From: Streptomyces griseomycini
GTDB lineage: Bacteria; Actinomycetota; Actinomycetes; Streptomycetales; Streptomycetaceae
DNA length: 64,000 bases
Assembly (NCBI RefSeq): GCF_014203535.1
Contig: NZ_JACHJI010000003.1
Location: forward strand, 441,952-505,951
Reading direction: 5' to 3'
A model generated the notes under the pieces. It ran no database searches and was not told where the DNA came from. It worked only from the letters and a program-made list of their open reading frames with translations. Positions within the stretch are counted from its first letter, which is position 1; each line of letters starts with the position of its first letter. Position numbers and translations under genes: made by a program. Positions 48,724 to 57,464 of this stretch are shown one piece after another.

Positions 48724-50268
48724 ATGGAGTTGCTGAGCGCGGAGAACCTGGTGGCCGTGGCGACGGCGGTCCTCGGCATCGTCGCCTCGGCGGTGATGGT
48801 CTGGTACGAGCGCAGGGTGCCGCGCCGCAAGCGCATCGGCTACCGCGTGCAGCTGGACACGCCGATCGGCGACGACGGGCGGTCGCGCCGCACGAACCGC
48901 CGGGTGGGCTGGTTCGACACGGCGACGGGGATGACCCACGCCAGCATGGTGCTGCTGCGCATCGAGAACGACGGCTCGCAGAGCATCGCCCGCGACGACT
49001 ACGAGAGCCCGGGGATCCACGGACTGACCGTGGAGTTCGGCCGGCGCACCGTCCTCGGGGTCGCGGTCACCCAGCCGTCGGAGACGAGCCACGTCCTCGA
49101 CAACTTCACCGAGCGGCTCGGCTTCGGCTACCAGGGCAGCACCCTGAGCATCCCCCGCGTCCCGCTGAACCGGGGCGCCTACTACAAGCTGCTGGTGCTG
49201 CTCTCCGGCGGCCGGGTGGGCGACGACATCCAGGTCAGCGGCGACCTGAAGGACGGCGACGTCCACCGCAACCGCAGTGCCACCCCGGACGAGAAGGCCC
49301 CGCTGTTCAGCCGGGCCGCCCGGCTGATCACCATCACGCTCACGCTGTGCGTGGTCGCCCTGGCGGTGGTCGTCGTGGCCCGGGACGAGGACCCGGCCCC
49401 CATGGGCTGCGCGGGCGGCACCCTCACGCTCACCGGCTCCACCGCCTTCAGGCCCGTCCTGGACGAGGTGGCGGACAAGTACGAGCGGGAGTGCGCGGAC
49501 GACGAGGTCCGCATCGAGGTGCGGACCCACGGATCGGCGGCGGGCATCCGCGCCCTGGTGACGGCCGGGACGGAGGCGGAGCGGGGTTCGCCGCCGGTGG
49601 TGGCCCTGTCGGACGGCCCGAAGCCGGGCGGACTGTCCGGGCTGCGCGAGAACCAGGTGGCGGTGTCGGTGTTCGCGCTCGTGGTGAACGAGGGGGTGGG
49701 AGTGCGGAACCTGTCGACGGCGGACGTGCGGCGGCTGTACCGCGGCGAGATCACGAACTGGCGCCAGCTCGGCGGCGCGGACCTCCCGGTCCACCTCGTC
49801 AGCCGGGACGCCAACTCGGGGACGCGACAGGTGCTCCAGCGCCGGGTGCTGGGCCGCGGCGAGATCGCCCACTCCTCGGTCGACTGCCTGCACAAGGACG
49901 ACCCGACGGCGCCCGTCCTCCGCTGCGAGCTGGACTCGACGGAACTGGTGCTGAGGACCGTCGCCGACGTCCCCGGCGCGATCGGCTACAGCGAGCACGG
50001 CCGCGCCACCCGCGCGAAGGGACTGCGCCTGCTGCGACTCGACGGCGAACCCGCGTCCGTCGACGCCATCGAGGACGGCACGAGCTCCTACCCCTACCGG
50101 GAGATCGAGTACGCCTACACCTACGGACGGCCCCCGGCGGACTCGCTGGTGTCGAGCTTCCTGACCTACCTGACCCGCGGCAACGGCCAGGACGTGGTCC
50201 GCACCCACGGCCACCTGCCGTGCTGGAGCCCGAAGGGCATGGAACTGTGCGCGAGGACCGCGCCCTGA
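48724..50268 (+). CDS. Membrane-anchored PstS-like phosphate-binding domain protein
   Basis: This 514-residue protein opens with a membrane helix (LVAVATAVLGIVASAVMVWY). About 150 residues of a beta-rich domain follow (WFDTATGMTHASMVLLRIEN), then a second helix near residue 205 (ITLTLCVVALAVVVVA). The remainder is a periplasmic-binding-protein fold of the PstS type: LTLTGSTAFRPVLDEVADKY, the VRRLYRGEITNWRQLGG block, HLVSRDANSGTRQVLQRRVL with the phosphate-site Ser/Gly/Thr, and DVPGAIGYSEHG. ABC transporter partners are absent. An in-frame GTG at 48721 is the alternative start. A ligand-sensing role tied to the neighbouring kinase is only inference. Confidence 0.85.
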   Translation: MELLSAENLVAVATAVLGIVASAVMVWYERRVPRRKRIGYRVQLDTPIGDDGRSRRTNRRVGWFDTATGMTHASMVLLRIENDGSQSIARDDYESPGIHGLTVEFGRRTVLGVAVTQPSETSHVLDNFTERLGFGYQGSTLSIPRVPLNRGAYYKLLVLLSGGRVGDDIQVSGDLKDGDVHRNRSATPDEKAPLFSRAARLITITLTLCVVALAVVVVARDEDPAPMGCAGGTLTLTGSTAFRPVLDEVADKYERECADDEVRIEVRTHGSAAGIRALVTAGTEAERGSPPVVALSDGPKPGGLSGLRENQVAVSVFALVVNEGVGVRNLSTADVRRLYRGEITNWRQLGGADLPVHLVSRDANSGTRQVLQRRVLGRGEIAHSSVDCLHKDDPTAPVLRCELDSTELVLRTVADVPGAIGYSEHGRATRAKGLRLLRLDGEPASVDAIEDGTSSYPYREIEYAYTYGRPPADSLVSSFLTYLTRGNGQDVVRTHGHLPCWSPKGMELCARTAP

Positions 50269-50281
50269 CCCGTCGGGCTCC

Positions 50282-51028
50282 TCACCTCGGCTCGGGCGGA
50301 CGCTGCCGCGGCATGTTCGGGCGGGCCGGCCCCGGCGGGGAGGGGAAGCGGCCGTGCGGGAGAGCGCCCTCCGCACGGCCCGCGCCCGCCACCGCCGCCT
50401 GGACGCCCAGCGGCACGCCCCCGGTGCGGAACTCCACCATCCACTCGGCCGTCTCGACCCGCACCAGCTCCGCCACGTCCTCCGAGAACCGCCGCAGCAC
50501 CGACAGGCACCGCTCGGCCGCCTCGCTCGCCGTGCCCTCCGCCGGGCCCAGCACCTCGCGGACGCACTCCGAGGCCCAGTCGAACTGGAGGGCCTGCAGG
50601 CGCCGTTGCACGGCCTGCGCCGTCGCCACGTCCCGCATCCAGCCGGACGTCATCCCGAAGAACCGGTCCCCGGCCACGCAGGCCACCCCCAGCAGGAACG
50701 CCACGTACCCCCAGGGCGCGGCCCCGTCCGCCGCACCGGTCAGATCGAGCAGCGGCAACGCGGCCCCGGTCACCGCCCCCACCGCCGCCCCGGCCCGCAG
50801 CACCCGCGCGCACCGCCGCTTCCACATCCGCTCCGCGAGGTACCAGGCGGCCGTGTCCAGGGCCCCGCGCTCCACCCACCGGTACAGCTCGTCCAGCCGG
50901 GCCGCCGGCTCCCCCCAGTCCCCGAGCGGGAACACCCTCCCGCCCGGCTCGCCCGGCCGCAGCCCGGCCGCCCCCTCGCCCCGCCCGTCCTGAGGCCGAC
51001 CCTCGGGCTGCATCTCCGGCTGACCCAC
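50282..51028 (-). CDS. SLATT-like two-helix membrane protein
   Basis: The 248-residue protein has a Gly/Arg/Pro-rich N-terminus, then WGEPAARLDELYRWVERGAL and LAERMWKRRCARVLRAGAAV. Two hydrophobic helices follow (VLRAGAAVGAVTGAALPLLD and WGYVAFLLGVACVAGDRFFG), then a long soluble helix (QRRLQALQFDWASECVREVL). This order is that of SLATT/DUF4231 proteins, whose relatives act as pore-forming effectors in some defence systems. No nucleotide cyclase or SLOG gene is adjacent, so a defence role is not supported here. I chose GTG 51028 with AGGGAG upstream; the open frame goes on to 51136. Confidence 0.65.
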   Translation of the reverse strand: MGQPEMQPEGRPQDGRGEGAAGLRPGEPGGRVFPLGDWGEPAARLDELYRWVERGALDTAAWYLAERMWKRRCARVLRAGAAVGAVTGAALPLLDLTGAADGAAPWGYVAFLLGVACVAGDRFFGMTSGWMRDVATAQAVQRRLQALQFDWASECVREVLGPAEGTASEAAERCLSVLRRFSEDVAELVRVETAEWMVEFRTGGVPLGVQAAVAGAGRAEGALPHGRFPSPPGPARPNMPRQRPPEPR

Positions 51029-51041
51029 CCGGTACTCCCTA

Positions 51042-51080
51042 CTGACCCCTGCTGACCCCGACTGATCCCCGACTGAACCC
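51042..51080. repeat. Helically phased CTGA(N)CCC repeats
   Basis: CTGA starts at 51042, 51052, 51062 and 51073, each followed by a C-rich run. The periods of 10, 10 and 11 bases are close to one DNA turn. The array lies just upstream of the SLATT-like gene start. Confidence 0.7.
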
Positions 51081-51336
51081 AGGCCGTCCCCCGGTCGGCC
51101 ACGTACCGTGTGCGAACTGTGACGCGCCGTGTCCACGCGCCGGACCCTTCCTACCTCCCAATGGGTGGCGGCGCCGGGGGTTCGCGCCTTTTTCCGCCCG
51201 GAAGAGGGCCTTGATCAGGTATAGGGCCCGCGCGGGACTCACTCGAAAGAGTGCCGGGGCGTCGGCCGCGCCGACCACGTAGGCTCGTGCCGAACGGGAA
51301 AACCCGCTACGGACCGACCGACCAAGGAGCTGAATC

Positions 51337-51678
51337 GTGATCCCCGGTGGTGGCCAGCCCAACATGCAGCAGCTGCTCCAGCAGGCCCAGAAGATGCAGC
51401 AGGACCTGGCGAAGGCGCAGGAGGAACTGGCCCGCACGGAGGTCGACGGCCAGGCGGGCGGCGGCCTGGTGAAGGCCACCGTCACCGGCTCCGGCGAACT
51501 GCGGGCCCTGAAGATCGACCCGAAGGCGGTGGACCCGGAGGACACCGAGACCCTCGCCGACCTGATCGTCGCGGCGGTCCAGGCGGCCAACGAGAACGCC
51601 CAGCACCTCCAGCAGCAGAAGCTCGGCCCGCTCGCCCAGGGACTGGGCGGCGGCGGGATCCCCGGCCTGCCTTTCTAG
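51337..51678 (+). CDS. ybaB: YbaB/EbfC family nucleoid-associated protein
   Basis: The 113-residue dimeric DNA-binding protein starts [20 protein letters not shown] and shows the family core [40 protein letters not shown] and [17 protein letters not shown]. It precedes recR by 68 bases, the arrangement conserved in most bacteria, although dnaX is not in this window. GTG start with AAGGAGCTGAATC upstream. The 200-base gap before it (51137-51336) contains a Pro-like -10 region (TAGGCT near 51281) and no gene I can support. Confidence 0.95.
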   Translation: MIPGGGQPNMQQLLQQAQKMQQDLAKAQEELARTEVDGQAGGGLVKATVTGSGELRALKIDPKAVDPEDTETLADLIVAAVQAANENAQHLQQQKLGPLAQGLGGGGIPGLPF

Positions 51679-51746
51679 CCTTTCTAAGACGGCCCGCGGG
51701 CCTCTACCGTACGTACTGAAGGAACACCAGGAAGGACGGCAGTCCG

Positions 51747-52346
51747 TTGTACGAAGGCGTGGTCCAGGACCTCATCGACGAACTGGGGCGGCTGCCCGGC
51801 GTCGGTCCCAAGAGCGCGCAGCGGATCGCCTTCCACGTCCTCCAGGCGGAACCGGCCGACGTACGGCGTCTCGCGCACGCCCTCATGGAAGTGAAGGCGA
51901 AGGTCCGCTTCTGCGCGACCTGCGGCAACGTCGCGCAGGAGGAGCAGTGCGCCATCTGCCGCGACGCCCGTCGCGACCCCGCGGTGATCTGTGTCGTGGA
52001 GGAACCCAAGGACGTCGTGGCCATCGAGCGGACCCGGGAGTTCCGGGGCCGCTACCACGTCCTGGGCGGCGCGATCAGCCCCATCGACGGCGTCGGCCCC
52101 GACGACCTGCGCATCAGGGAGCTCCTGGCCCGGCTGGCCGACGGAACGGTCACCGAGCTCATCCTGGCCACGGACCCCAATCTCGAAGGCGAGGCCACGG
52201 CGACGTACCTCGCCCGCATGATCAAGCCCATGGGCCTGAAGGTCACCCGCCTGGCCAGCGGCCTCCCGGTGGGCGGCGACCTGGAATACGCGGACGAGGT
52301 CACCCTCGGCCGCGCCTTCGAGGGGAGACGACTCCTAGATGTCTGA
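51747..52346 (+). CDS. recR: Recombination mediator RecR
   Basis: The 199-residue RecFOR-pathway protein loads RecA at gaps. It has the helix-hairpin-helix [17 protein letters not shown], a four-Cys zinc finger ([16 protein letters not shown]), the Toprim domain with [20 protein letters not shown] and [20 protein letters not shown], and a C-terminal Walker-like [20 protein letters not shown]. The TTG start at 51747 gives the canonical [20 protein letters not shown]. The stop overlaps the DUF5063 start by 8 bases. Confidence 0.97.
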   Translation: MYEGVVQDLIDELGRLPGVGPKSAQRIAFHVLQAEPADVRRLAHALMEVKAKVRFCATCGNVAQEEQCAICRDARRDPAVICVVEEPKDVVAIERTREFRGRYHVLGGAISPIDGVGPDDLRIRELLARLADGTVTELILATDPNLEGEATATYLARMIKPMGLKVTRLASGLPVGGDLEYADEVTLGRAFEGRRLLDV

Positions 52347-53001
52347 CGCCACGCTGCACGCGACGCACCAGAACCCCGACGACTTCGCGGTCCAGATCGC
52401 CGATCAGATCGAGAGCTTCCTGGTCGCGGTCACGGAGGTGGCGAAGGGAGACGAGCCGGACTCGGCGGTCCCCTTCCTCCTCCTGGAGGTCTCCCAGCTG
52501 CTGCTGGCCGGCGGCCGCCTGGGCGCCCACGAGGACATCGTCCCCGACGAGCGCTACGAGCCCGACCCGGGCCCGGAGCCCGACGTGGACGAACTCCGCG
52601 AGAACCTCGCCCGCATGCTGGAGCCGATCGACGTCTACTCCGAGGTCTTCGACCCCTACGAGCCCCGCAAGGCCCCCGTCCCGGCCCGCATCTCCGACGA
52701 CCTCACCGACGTCATCACCGACCTGCGCCACGGCATGGTCCACTACAAGGCCGGCCGCACCACGGAGGCCCTGTGGTGGTGGCAGTTCTCCTACTTCTCC
52801 AACTGGGGCTCGACGGCGTCCGCCACCCTGCGCGCGTTGCAGTCGGTCGTGGCGCACGTGAGGCTGAACCAGCCGCTGGCCGAACTCGACGGCCTCGACA
52901 CCGACGACCAGGGCATGGGCGACGACACCCTGGAGTTCGAGGCGGGCCAGGTCATGGCGGAGGAACTCGGGGAGTCGCTGGGGATGCGCCCGGTCACGTG
53001 A
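52339..53001 (+). CDS. DUF5063 family protein
   Basis: The 220-residue acidic soluble protein follows recR with an 8-base overlap. Visible features are [60 protein letters not shown], and [20 protein letters not shown] with a cluster of aromatic residues. I assign DUF5063 from this pattern and the recR context. Function unknown; a link to recombination is suggested only by position, which is conserved in Streptomyces as far as I recall. Confidence 0.85.
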   Translation: MSDATLHATHQNPDDFAVQIADQIESFLVAVTEVAKGDEPDSAVPFLLLEVSQLLLAGGRLGAHEDIVPDERYEPDPGPEPDVDELRENLARMLEPIDVYSEVFDPYEPRKAPVPARISDDLTDVITDLRHGMVHYKAGRTTEALWWWQFSYFSNWGSTASATLRALQSVVAHVRLNQPLAELDGLDTDDQGMGDDTLEFEAGQVMAEELGESLGMRPVT

Positions 53002-53061
53002 CGGACCGAGCGGCTCCGGTCCGCTCCGGCGGGCGCGGACCGACCGGCTCGGCCCCTCTCC

Positions 53062-53484
53062 TCATCCGCCCGCAGGGGTGACCCCGCGCCCGAGCACCCG
53101 TGCCAGGGCCTCGGGCACGACGTGGGGTGCGGTGGGCGTCGGTTCGCTGTACCAGCGCAGCGGCCAGGTGTTGCCGTCGAGGGCGGGGACGCCGACGTAG
53201 GCGACCGTGAGGTCGCCCCGGCCGCCGAACCGCTGTGTCCCGGGCGGCCAGTCGTACCGCCGTACGGCTCCCGGCGGGAGCAGGAAGTACACCCAGCGGC
53301 CCCGGGCACGCGACGCCTCGCACACGATCGGACCCGCGTCCTCGTCCGTCGCCTCGATCAGGTGGTCGGCGACCAGCTCCCCGTGCAGGCCCTCGATCCG
53401 TACGGCGTCGAAGTGCACGCCGGCGACGTGCAGCCGGTGACCGAGGAGGGGGACCCAGGCGGGGCGGTGAATTGCACTCGTCAT
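53062..53484 (-). CDS. Conserved hypothetical protein (possible DNA primase/polymerase-associated fold not supported)
   Basis: This 140-residue soluble protein starts at ATG 53484 (MTSAIHRPAWVPLLGHRLHV); GTG 53490 is in frame two codons earlier. It contains FDAVRIEGLHGELVADHLIE, DEDAGPIVCEASRARGRWVY and WPPGTQRFGGRGDLTVAYVG. Single-copy proteins like this often stand next to XRE/DUF397 pairs in Streptomyces. I recognise no catalytic motif and do not assign a function. It is divergent from the XRE regulator at 53564. Confidence 0.7.
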   Translation of the reverse strand: MTSAIHRPAWVPLLGHRLHVAGVHFDAVRIEGLHGELVADHLIEATDEDAGPIVCEASRARGRWVYFLLPPGAVRRYDWPPGTQRFGGRGDLTVAYVGVPALDGNTWPLRWYSEPTPTAPHVVPEALARVLGRGVTPAGG

Positions 53485-53563
53485 GGTCACACGATGGCGT
53501 CCGTGCCCCTACGCTCAGTAGTGACCGTGTGGATACACGCCGTGGTGTACCAGTCGGAGGTGC

Positions 53564-54379
53564 GTGCCCGTGTCCGGCAGCAACAACTCCCAGCCGCCCG
53601 TCGCCTGGCGCTACAGCGGCAACCAGATGAAGCGCTGGCGCACGAAGGCGAACATCAGCCGCGAACAGCTCGCCGAGGCCGCCAACTACTCGCCGGACAC
53701 CATCAAGTCGATGGAGCAGGGGGTGCGCATGCCGACCCCGCGCGTGCTCGACGTCGCCGACGAACTGTGCCGCGCCGAGGGGCTGTTGAGCGCGGCGAAG
53801 GACTACCTGCAGCGGGAGAAGTTCCCGGCGCGGGCACAGGACTTCATGGAGCGGGAGAGGGAGGCGATCAGCCGCTGGTCGTACGAGGCCACGCTGGTTT
53901 CGGGTCTGTTGCAGACGGAGGCGTACGCGCGGACTCTGATCGAGAACCGCTACCCGCCTCTGGACGAGGAGCTTGTGGAGCAGCGGATCGCCGCCCGCAT
54001 GGAACGGCAGTCCATCCTTACGAAGCGCAAGCCGCCGGTTGGGCTGAGCTTCGTCCTCTATGAGGCAGTCCTGCGCAGCCCGCAGGTGGATGCCGAGCAA
54101 CTGCACCGCCTGCTGGAGGTGGCGAGTCTGCGGAACGTCGCCTTGCAGGTGCTCCCGTTCGAACGGGCCGTTCCCGCGGCTCTCATGGGGCCGATGGTGT
54201 TGTTGGAGACGCAGGCGCACGAGCGATTCGCCTTCACGGAAGGGCCGTTCGCGAGCGAGTTGTCGGCCGATCCAGGGGTTGTCAACCGTGTGACCGAGCG
54301 GCTTAGCATGATCCGCACGCAGGCTCTCAGCCCGGCTGAGTCGGCCCGCTTCATCGAGGGGATGGTGGATCGGCAATGA
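53564..54379 (+). CDS. XRE-family regulator with DUF5753 domain
   Basis: The 271-residue regulator has an N-terminal helix-turn-helix (QMKRWRTKANISREQLAEAA, then YSPDTIKSMEQGVRMPTPRV). The DUF5753 domain covers about residues 85-265 (YEATLVSGLLQTEAYARTLI, FERAVPAALMGPMVLLETQA, FTEGPFASELSADPGVVNRV). These proteins pair with small DUF397 proteins and include BldB/AbaA-type developmental or toxin-antitoxin-like (Scr1/Scr2) modules. The DUF397 gene follows with ATGA overlap. The GTG start at 53564 gives MPVSGSNNSQPP; GTG 53570 is an alternative. Confidence 0.92.
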   Translation: MPVSGSNNSQPPVAWRYSGNQMKRWRTKANISREQLAEAANYSPDTIKSMEQGVRMPTPRVLDVADELCRAEGLLSAAKDYLQREKFPARAQDFMEREREAISRWSYEATLVSGLLQTEAYARTLIENRYPPLDEELVEQRIAARMERQSILTKRKPPVGLSFVLYEAVLRSPQVDAEQLHRLLEVASLRNVALQVLPFERAVPAALMGPMVLLETQAHERFAFTEGPFASELSADPGVVNRVTERLSMIRTQALSPAESARFIEGMVDRQ

Positions 54380-54561
54380 ACGACCGGCTGACGTGGTTCA
54401 AGTCGAGCTACAGCGACGACGAGGGCGGCGATTGTGTCGAGGTCGCCGTGAACGGTGCCGTCCACGTCCGCGACTCCAAGACCGTCCCCTCGGGTCCCGA
54501 ACTCCGCATCGCGACGTCCGCCTGGAGGGCGTTCGTTTCCGCAGTTCAGCCCGGAGCTTGA
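54376..54561 (+). CDS. DUF397 protein
   Basis: The 61-residue protein has the complete DUF397 pattern: LTWFKSSYSDDEGGDCVEVA, then VHVRDSKTVPSGPELRIATS and WRAFVSAV. It belongs to the small partner proteins of XRE/DUF5753 regulators in Streptomyces and overlaps its regulator by 4 bases. The partner is generally thought to modulate the regulator; toxicity in some pairs has been reported for related systems. Confidence 0.95.
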   Translation: MNDRLTWFKSSYSDDEGGDCVEVAVNGAVHVRDSKTVPSGPELRIATSAWRAFVSAVQPGA

Positions 54562-54598
54562 GCCCCGGGATCCGAGCTCTTCCCCTGGGTTCTCCGGT

Positions 54599-54623
54599 TT
54601 GGTTGAAATACCCGACCAACCAA
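54599..54623. other. Inverted repeat after the DUF397 gene
   Basis: TTGGTTG (54599-54605) and CAACCAA (54617-54623) pair perfectly, with two more pairs possible outside. The stretch is AT-rich for this genome. It could be a terminator for the XRE/DUF397 pair or an operator. Confidence 0.5.
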
Positions 54624-54678
54624 GCTTGAACGTGAGTTGAGACGGCGTACCCCGTAAGGGTGACGTTGCGTGAGCGGC

Positions 54679-54708
54679 TTGCGTCGCTGTGTGAAGCGGC
54701 TCTAGGTT
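54679..54708 (+). promoter_or_regulatory. Vegetative-type promoter candidate before 54797
   Basis: TTGCGT (54679-54684) and TAGGTT (54703-54708) are spaced by 18 bases and lie 89 bases before the winged-helix gene start. They approximate the -35/-10 pattern of the main streptomycete sigma factor. Confidence 0.4.
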
Positions 54709-54796
54709 CGCGGCAAACGAGCACATGAGTCGGCCCCGGCGGTGCGCCAACACCAACTCCGGGGCCTGACCTACGGATCGAAGAAGAGGTTCGACC

Positions 54797-55873
54797 GTGG
54801 CTTACGCCCACCCTAGTCCCGCCCTGCCGTCCCCGTCCCACCCGATGGCCAATTCGGGCTACGGGAAGCGCCCCGCAGGTGACGAGGACCCGCACGCGGA
54901 CGCGGACTTCGCACACCTGCTCCCGCGCGACGCCGAGGTCGCCGTCTTCATCGACCACCTCGACACCGGCCACGCGATGGGCCACAAGGTGCTCGCGGCG
55001 GAGCACCCGCGCTACGGCCAGCAGGCGATGCGCACCTCGCTGACCCGGATCACCGAGGCCGGCCACCTGCGCTGGATCAAGGAGCACATCACCGTCGAGG
55101 ACAACACCATGCGGTGGGTCACGCGCACGTACTGGTCGCGTACCCGCAGGTCGGCGGAGTGGTGGGCGCGGTTCGCGCGGGAGCGGCACGGCAAGGACGT
55201 GACCCGGGACCACCTGCCGGGCCTGGCCCGGGTCGAGGAGCAGCCGGCCGCCGCGGAGGCCCCCGCCGAGCGGCCTGCCGTGCCGGACGCGCCCGAGCCC
55301 GAGCCGGAGAGCGCCGCGTACCGCGCCCTCAGCCGCCTGCGCACCGCCGACGTCCGGATGCCGCTCACCGAGAGCGACTGCCGCTCCCTCGCGCCCCTCG
55401 CCGAGGAGTGGCTGTCCCGCGGGGCGGCCCCCGAGGACATCACCCGAGCCCTGACCGAGGGGCTCCCGCCCACTGTCAGCAACCCGGGCGGACTCGCCCG
55501 CCGACGACTGGAGTCGAAGATGCCTCCGCAGAAGAGGGAACCGCGCGCGAGAGTGACCCGCGCGATCATGGCGTGCGCCACCTGTGACCAGGACGAACGC
55601 ACGGTGAAGATCGACCGGGGCATCTGTGAGGACTGCCGCAGGGAGAACGAGGCCAACCCGGTGTCCGACGAGGACATCGTCAAGGGCTTCGAGGAGATCG
55701 CCCACCTGGGCACCGCGTCGGCGTACTTCCTGAGGAAGAAGCTGGAGCGGAGCACGGGCGGCCCCGTGCCCGACACCTTCCGCTCCGTCCCCATCGAGGA
55801 CCGCGTCTTCTACCACTACCGCGACAACCGCGACCGCATCGCGAACGGCCTCCCGCCGAGGCGCTGGAAGTGA
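54797..55873 (+). CDS. Winged-helix protein with C-terminal zinc ribbon
   Basis: The first third of this 358-residue protein is a MarR-like winged helix (DAEVAVFIDHLDTGHAMGHK, then QQAMRTSLTRITEAGHLRWI and a wing ending WVTRTYWSRTRRSA). The middle is a Pro/Glu-rich linker. The third part has LTESDCRSLAPLAEEWLSRG, ITRALTEGLPP, a CxxC...CxxC zinc-ribbon-like block (CATCDQ, CEDCRRE) and a helical tail. It is a DNA-binding protein of unknown role, commonly found beside XRE/DUF397 pairs. The frameshifted remnant at 4159-4570 is a decayed copy of its C-terminal half. GAAGAAGAGG precedes the GTG start. Confidence 0.85.
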   Translation: MAYAHPSPALPSPSHPMANSGYGKRPAGDEDPHADADFAHLLPRDAEVAVFIDHLDTGHAMGHKVLAAEHPRYGQQAMRTSLTRITEAGHLRWIKEHITVEDNTMRWVTRTYWSRTRRSAEWWARFARERHGKDVTRDHLPGLARVEEQPAAAEAPAERPAVPDAPEPEPESAAYRALSRLRTADVRMPLTESDCRSLAPLAEEWLSRGAAPEDITRALTEGLPPTVSNPGGLARRRLESKMPPQKREPRARVTRAIMACATCDQDERTVKIDRGICEDCRRENEANPVSDEDIVKGFEEIAHLGTASAYFLRKKLERSTGGPVPDTFRSVPIEDRVFYHYRDNRDRIANGLPPRRWK

Positions 55874-55884
55874 GCGTGCGGGGG

Positions 55885-55989
55885 ATGCCGGCCGGGGCAC
55901 CATGGTGCCGAGGAGGCGACGCCACGACCCCCACGGCCGAGCACCGGCCGCAGAGGTCCGTCGAGGAGTTCGAGGAGCTCGCCGGCTGA
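55885..55989 (+). pseudogene. Uma2-like N-terminal remnant
   Basis: The frame ending at TGA 55987-55989 reads TPTAEHRPQRSVEEFEELAG. SVEEFEELA is the same N-terminal motif as in the remnant at 34709-34885, and over this part the two DNA stretches share GAGGAGTTCGAGGAGCTCGC. Only the first residues of such a gene would remain. The rest of 55990-56186 contains the lysC leader, with a -10-like TAGACT at 56112-56117. Confidence 0.4.
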
Positions 55990-56186
55990 GCACGCGTGTG
56001 ACGCAGGTCGCTTTTCCGAGTGGTACGCGCCCGGATGGGCATGAGCCCCCCTGCACGAGCGCCGGGGAATCTCACCATGCGGTATCACCGAGGGGATTTT
56101 CGGACGCTCGATAGACTGACAGCCGACCGCGGCCTGCACACATGTGTACGGACCGTGGAAAACGACGGACTGAGCGAGGAGCGCAC

Positions 56187-57464
56187 GTGGGCCTTGTCGT
56201 GCAGAAGTACGGAGGCTCCTCCGTAGCCGATGCCGAGGGCATCAAGCGCGTCGCCAAGCGGATCGTGGAAGCCAAGAAGAACGGCCACCAGGTGGTCGCC
56301 GTGGTTTCCGCGATGGGCGACACGACGGACGAGCTGATCGATCTCGCCGAGCAGGTTTCCCCGATCCCTGCCGGGCGCGAGCTCGACATGCTGCTGACCG
56401 CCGGAGAGCGGATCTCCATGGCCCTGCTGGCCATGGCGATCAAGAACCTGGGCCACAACGCCCAGAGCTTCACCGGCAGCCAGGCAGGTGTCATCACCGA
56501 CTCGGTCCACAACAAAGCCCGCATCATCGATGTCACGCCGGGCCGGATCAAGGCCTCGGTGGACGAGGGCAACATCGCCATCGTCGCCGGTTTCCAGGGC
56601 GTCAGCCAGGACACCAAGGACATCACCACGCTCGGCCGCGGCGGCTCCGACACCACCGCCGTCGCCCTCGCCGCCGCGCTCGACGCCGAGGTGTGCGAGA
56701 TCTACACGGACGTCGACGGTGTCTTCACCGCCGACCCGCGCGTGGTGAAGAAGGCCCGGAAGATCGACTGGATCTCGTTCGAGGACATGCTCGAACTGGC
56801 GGCCTCCGGGTCCAAGGTGCTGCTCCACCGCTGTGTGGAGTACGCCCGCCGGTACAACATCCCGATCCACGTCCGTTCGTCCTTCAGCGGACTGCGGGGC
56901 ACGTGGGTCAGCAGCGAGCCGATTCAGCAAGGGGACAAGCAGGTGGAGCAGGCTCTCATCTCCGGTGTCGCGCACGACACCTCCGAGGCCAAGGTCACGG
57001 TCGTCGGTGTGCCGGACAAGCCGGGCGAGGCGGCCTCGATCTTCCGCGCGATCGCCGACGCCGAGATCAACATCGACATGGTCGTGCAGAACGTGTCCGC
57101 CGCCTCCACCGGCCTGACGGACATCTCCTTCACCCTGCCCAAGGCCGAGGGCCGCAAGGCCATCGACGCCCTGGAGAAGGCGAAGTCCGCCATCGGCTTC
57201 GACTCCCTGCGCTACGACGACCAGATCGGCAAGATCTCCCTGGTCGGCGCCGGCATGAAGACCAACCCGGGCGTCACGGCCGACTTCTTCACGGCGCTCA
57301 GCGACGCCGGGGTGAACATCGAGCTGATCTCGACCTCCGAGATCCGCATCTCGGTCGTCACCCGCAAGGACGACGTGCCGGAGGCCGTCCGCGCCGTGCA
57401 CTCCGCCTTCGGACTGGACTCCGACAGCGACGAGGCCGTCGTCTACGGAGGCACCGGCCGCTGA
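56187..57464 (+). CDS. lysC: Aspartate kinase
   Basis: The 425-residue enzyme phosphorylates aspartate, the first step to lysine, threonine, methionine and diaminopimelate. The catalytic part has [36 protein letters not shown] and [19 protein letters not shown]. The regulatory part has two ACT domains ([20 protein letters not shown] and [20 protein letters not shown]). GTG 56187 gives the canonical start with GAGGAG nearby. An in-frame internal GTG at 56943, preceded by AAGGGGA, would give a beta subunit of about 173 residues made only of the ACT domains, as known for overlapping lysC products. asd overlaps its stop. Confidence 0.97.
   Translation: MGLVVQKYGGSSVADAEGIKRVAKRIVEAKKNGHQVVAVVSAMGDTTDELIDLAEQVSPIPAGRELDMLLTAGERISMALLAMAIKNLGHNAQSFTGSQAGVITDSVHNKARIIDVTPGRIKASVDEGNIAIVAGFQGVSQDTKDITTLGRGGSDTTAVALAAALDAEVCEIYTDVDGVFTADPRVVKKARKIDWISFEDMLELAASGSKVLLHRCVEYARRYNIPIHVRSSFSGLRGTWVSSEPIQQGDKQVEQALISGVAHDTSEAKVTVVGVPDKPGEAASIFRAIADAEINIDMVVQNVSAASTGLTDISFTLPKAEGRKAIDALEKAKSAIGFDSLRYDDQIGKISLVGAGMKTNPGVTADFFTALSDAGVNIELISTSEIRISVVTRKDDVPEAVRAVHSAFGLDSDSDEAVVYGGTGR
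56943..57464 (+). CDS. Internal in-frame start: aspartokinase beta subunit
   Basis: GTG 56943 is in the lysC frame (codon 253), preceded by AAGGGGA at 56929-56935, seven bases away. It would yield 173 residues starting [20 protein letters not shown], which is the ACT regulatory region. Alpha2-beta2 aspartokinases of Corynebacterium and Bacillus are made this way from overlapping reading frames. Its use here is inferred. Confidence 0.55.
   Translation: MEQALISGVAHDTSEAKVTVVGVPDKPGEAASIFRAIADAEINIDMVVQNVSAASTGLTDISFTLPKAEGRKAIDALEKAKSAIGFDSLRYDDQIGKISLVGAGMKTNPGVTADFFTALSDAGVNIELISTSEIRISVVTRKDDVPEAVRAVHSAFGLDSDSDEAVVYGGTGR

Noticed and set aside
50282..51028. SLATT-like gene as part of a CBASS or other defence system
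   Set aside because: No CD-NTase, SLOG or sensor gene is adjacent; neighbours are core genes (ybaB, recR, kinase).
51137..51336. Signal recognition particle RNA near ybaB-recR
   Set aside because: This locus is a plausible place for it, but the conserved GGAAGGAAGCAG-type tetraloop region is not present.
53062..53484. DNA primase/polymerase N-terminal domain
   Set aside because: Context brought it to mind, but no catalytic acidic motif or fold-specific block can be seen.
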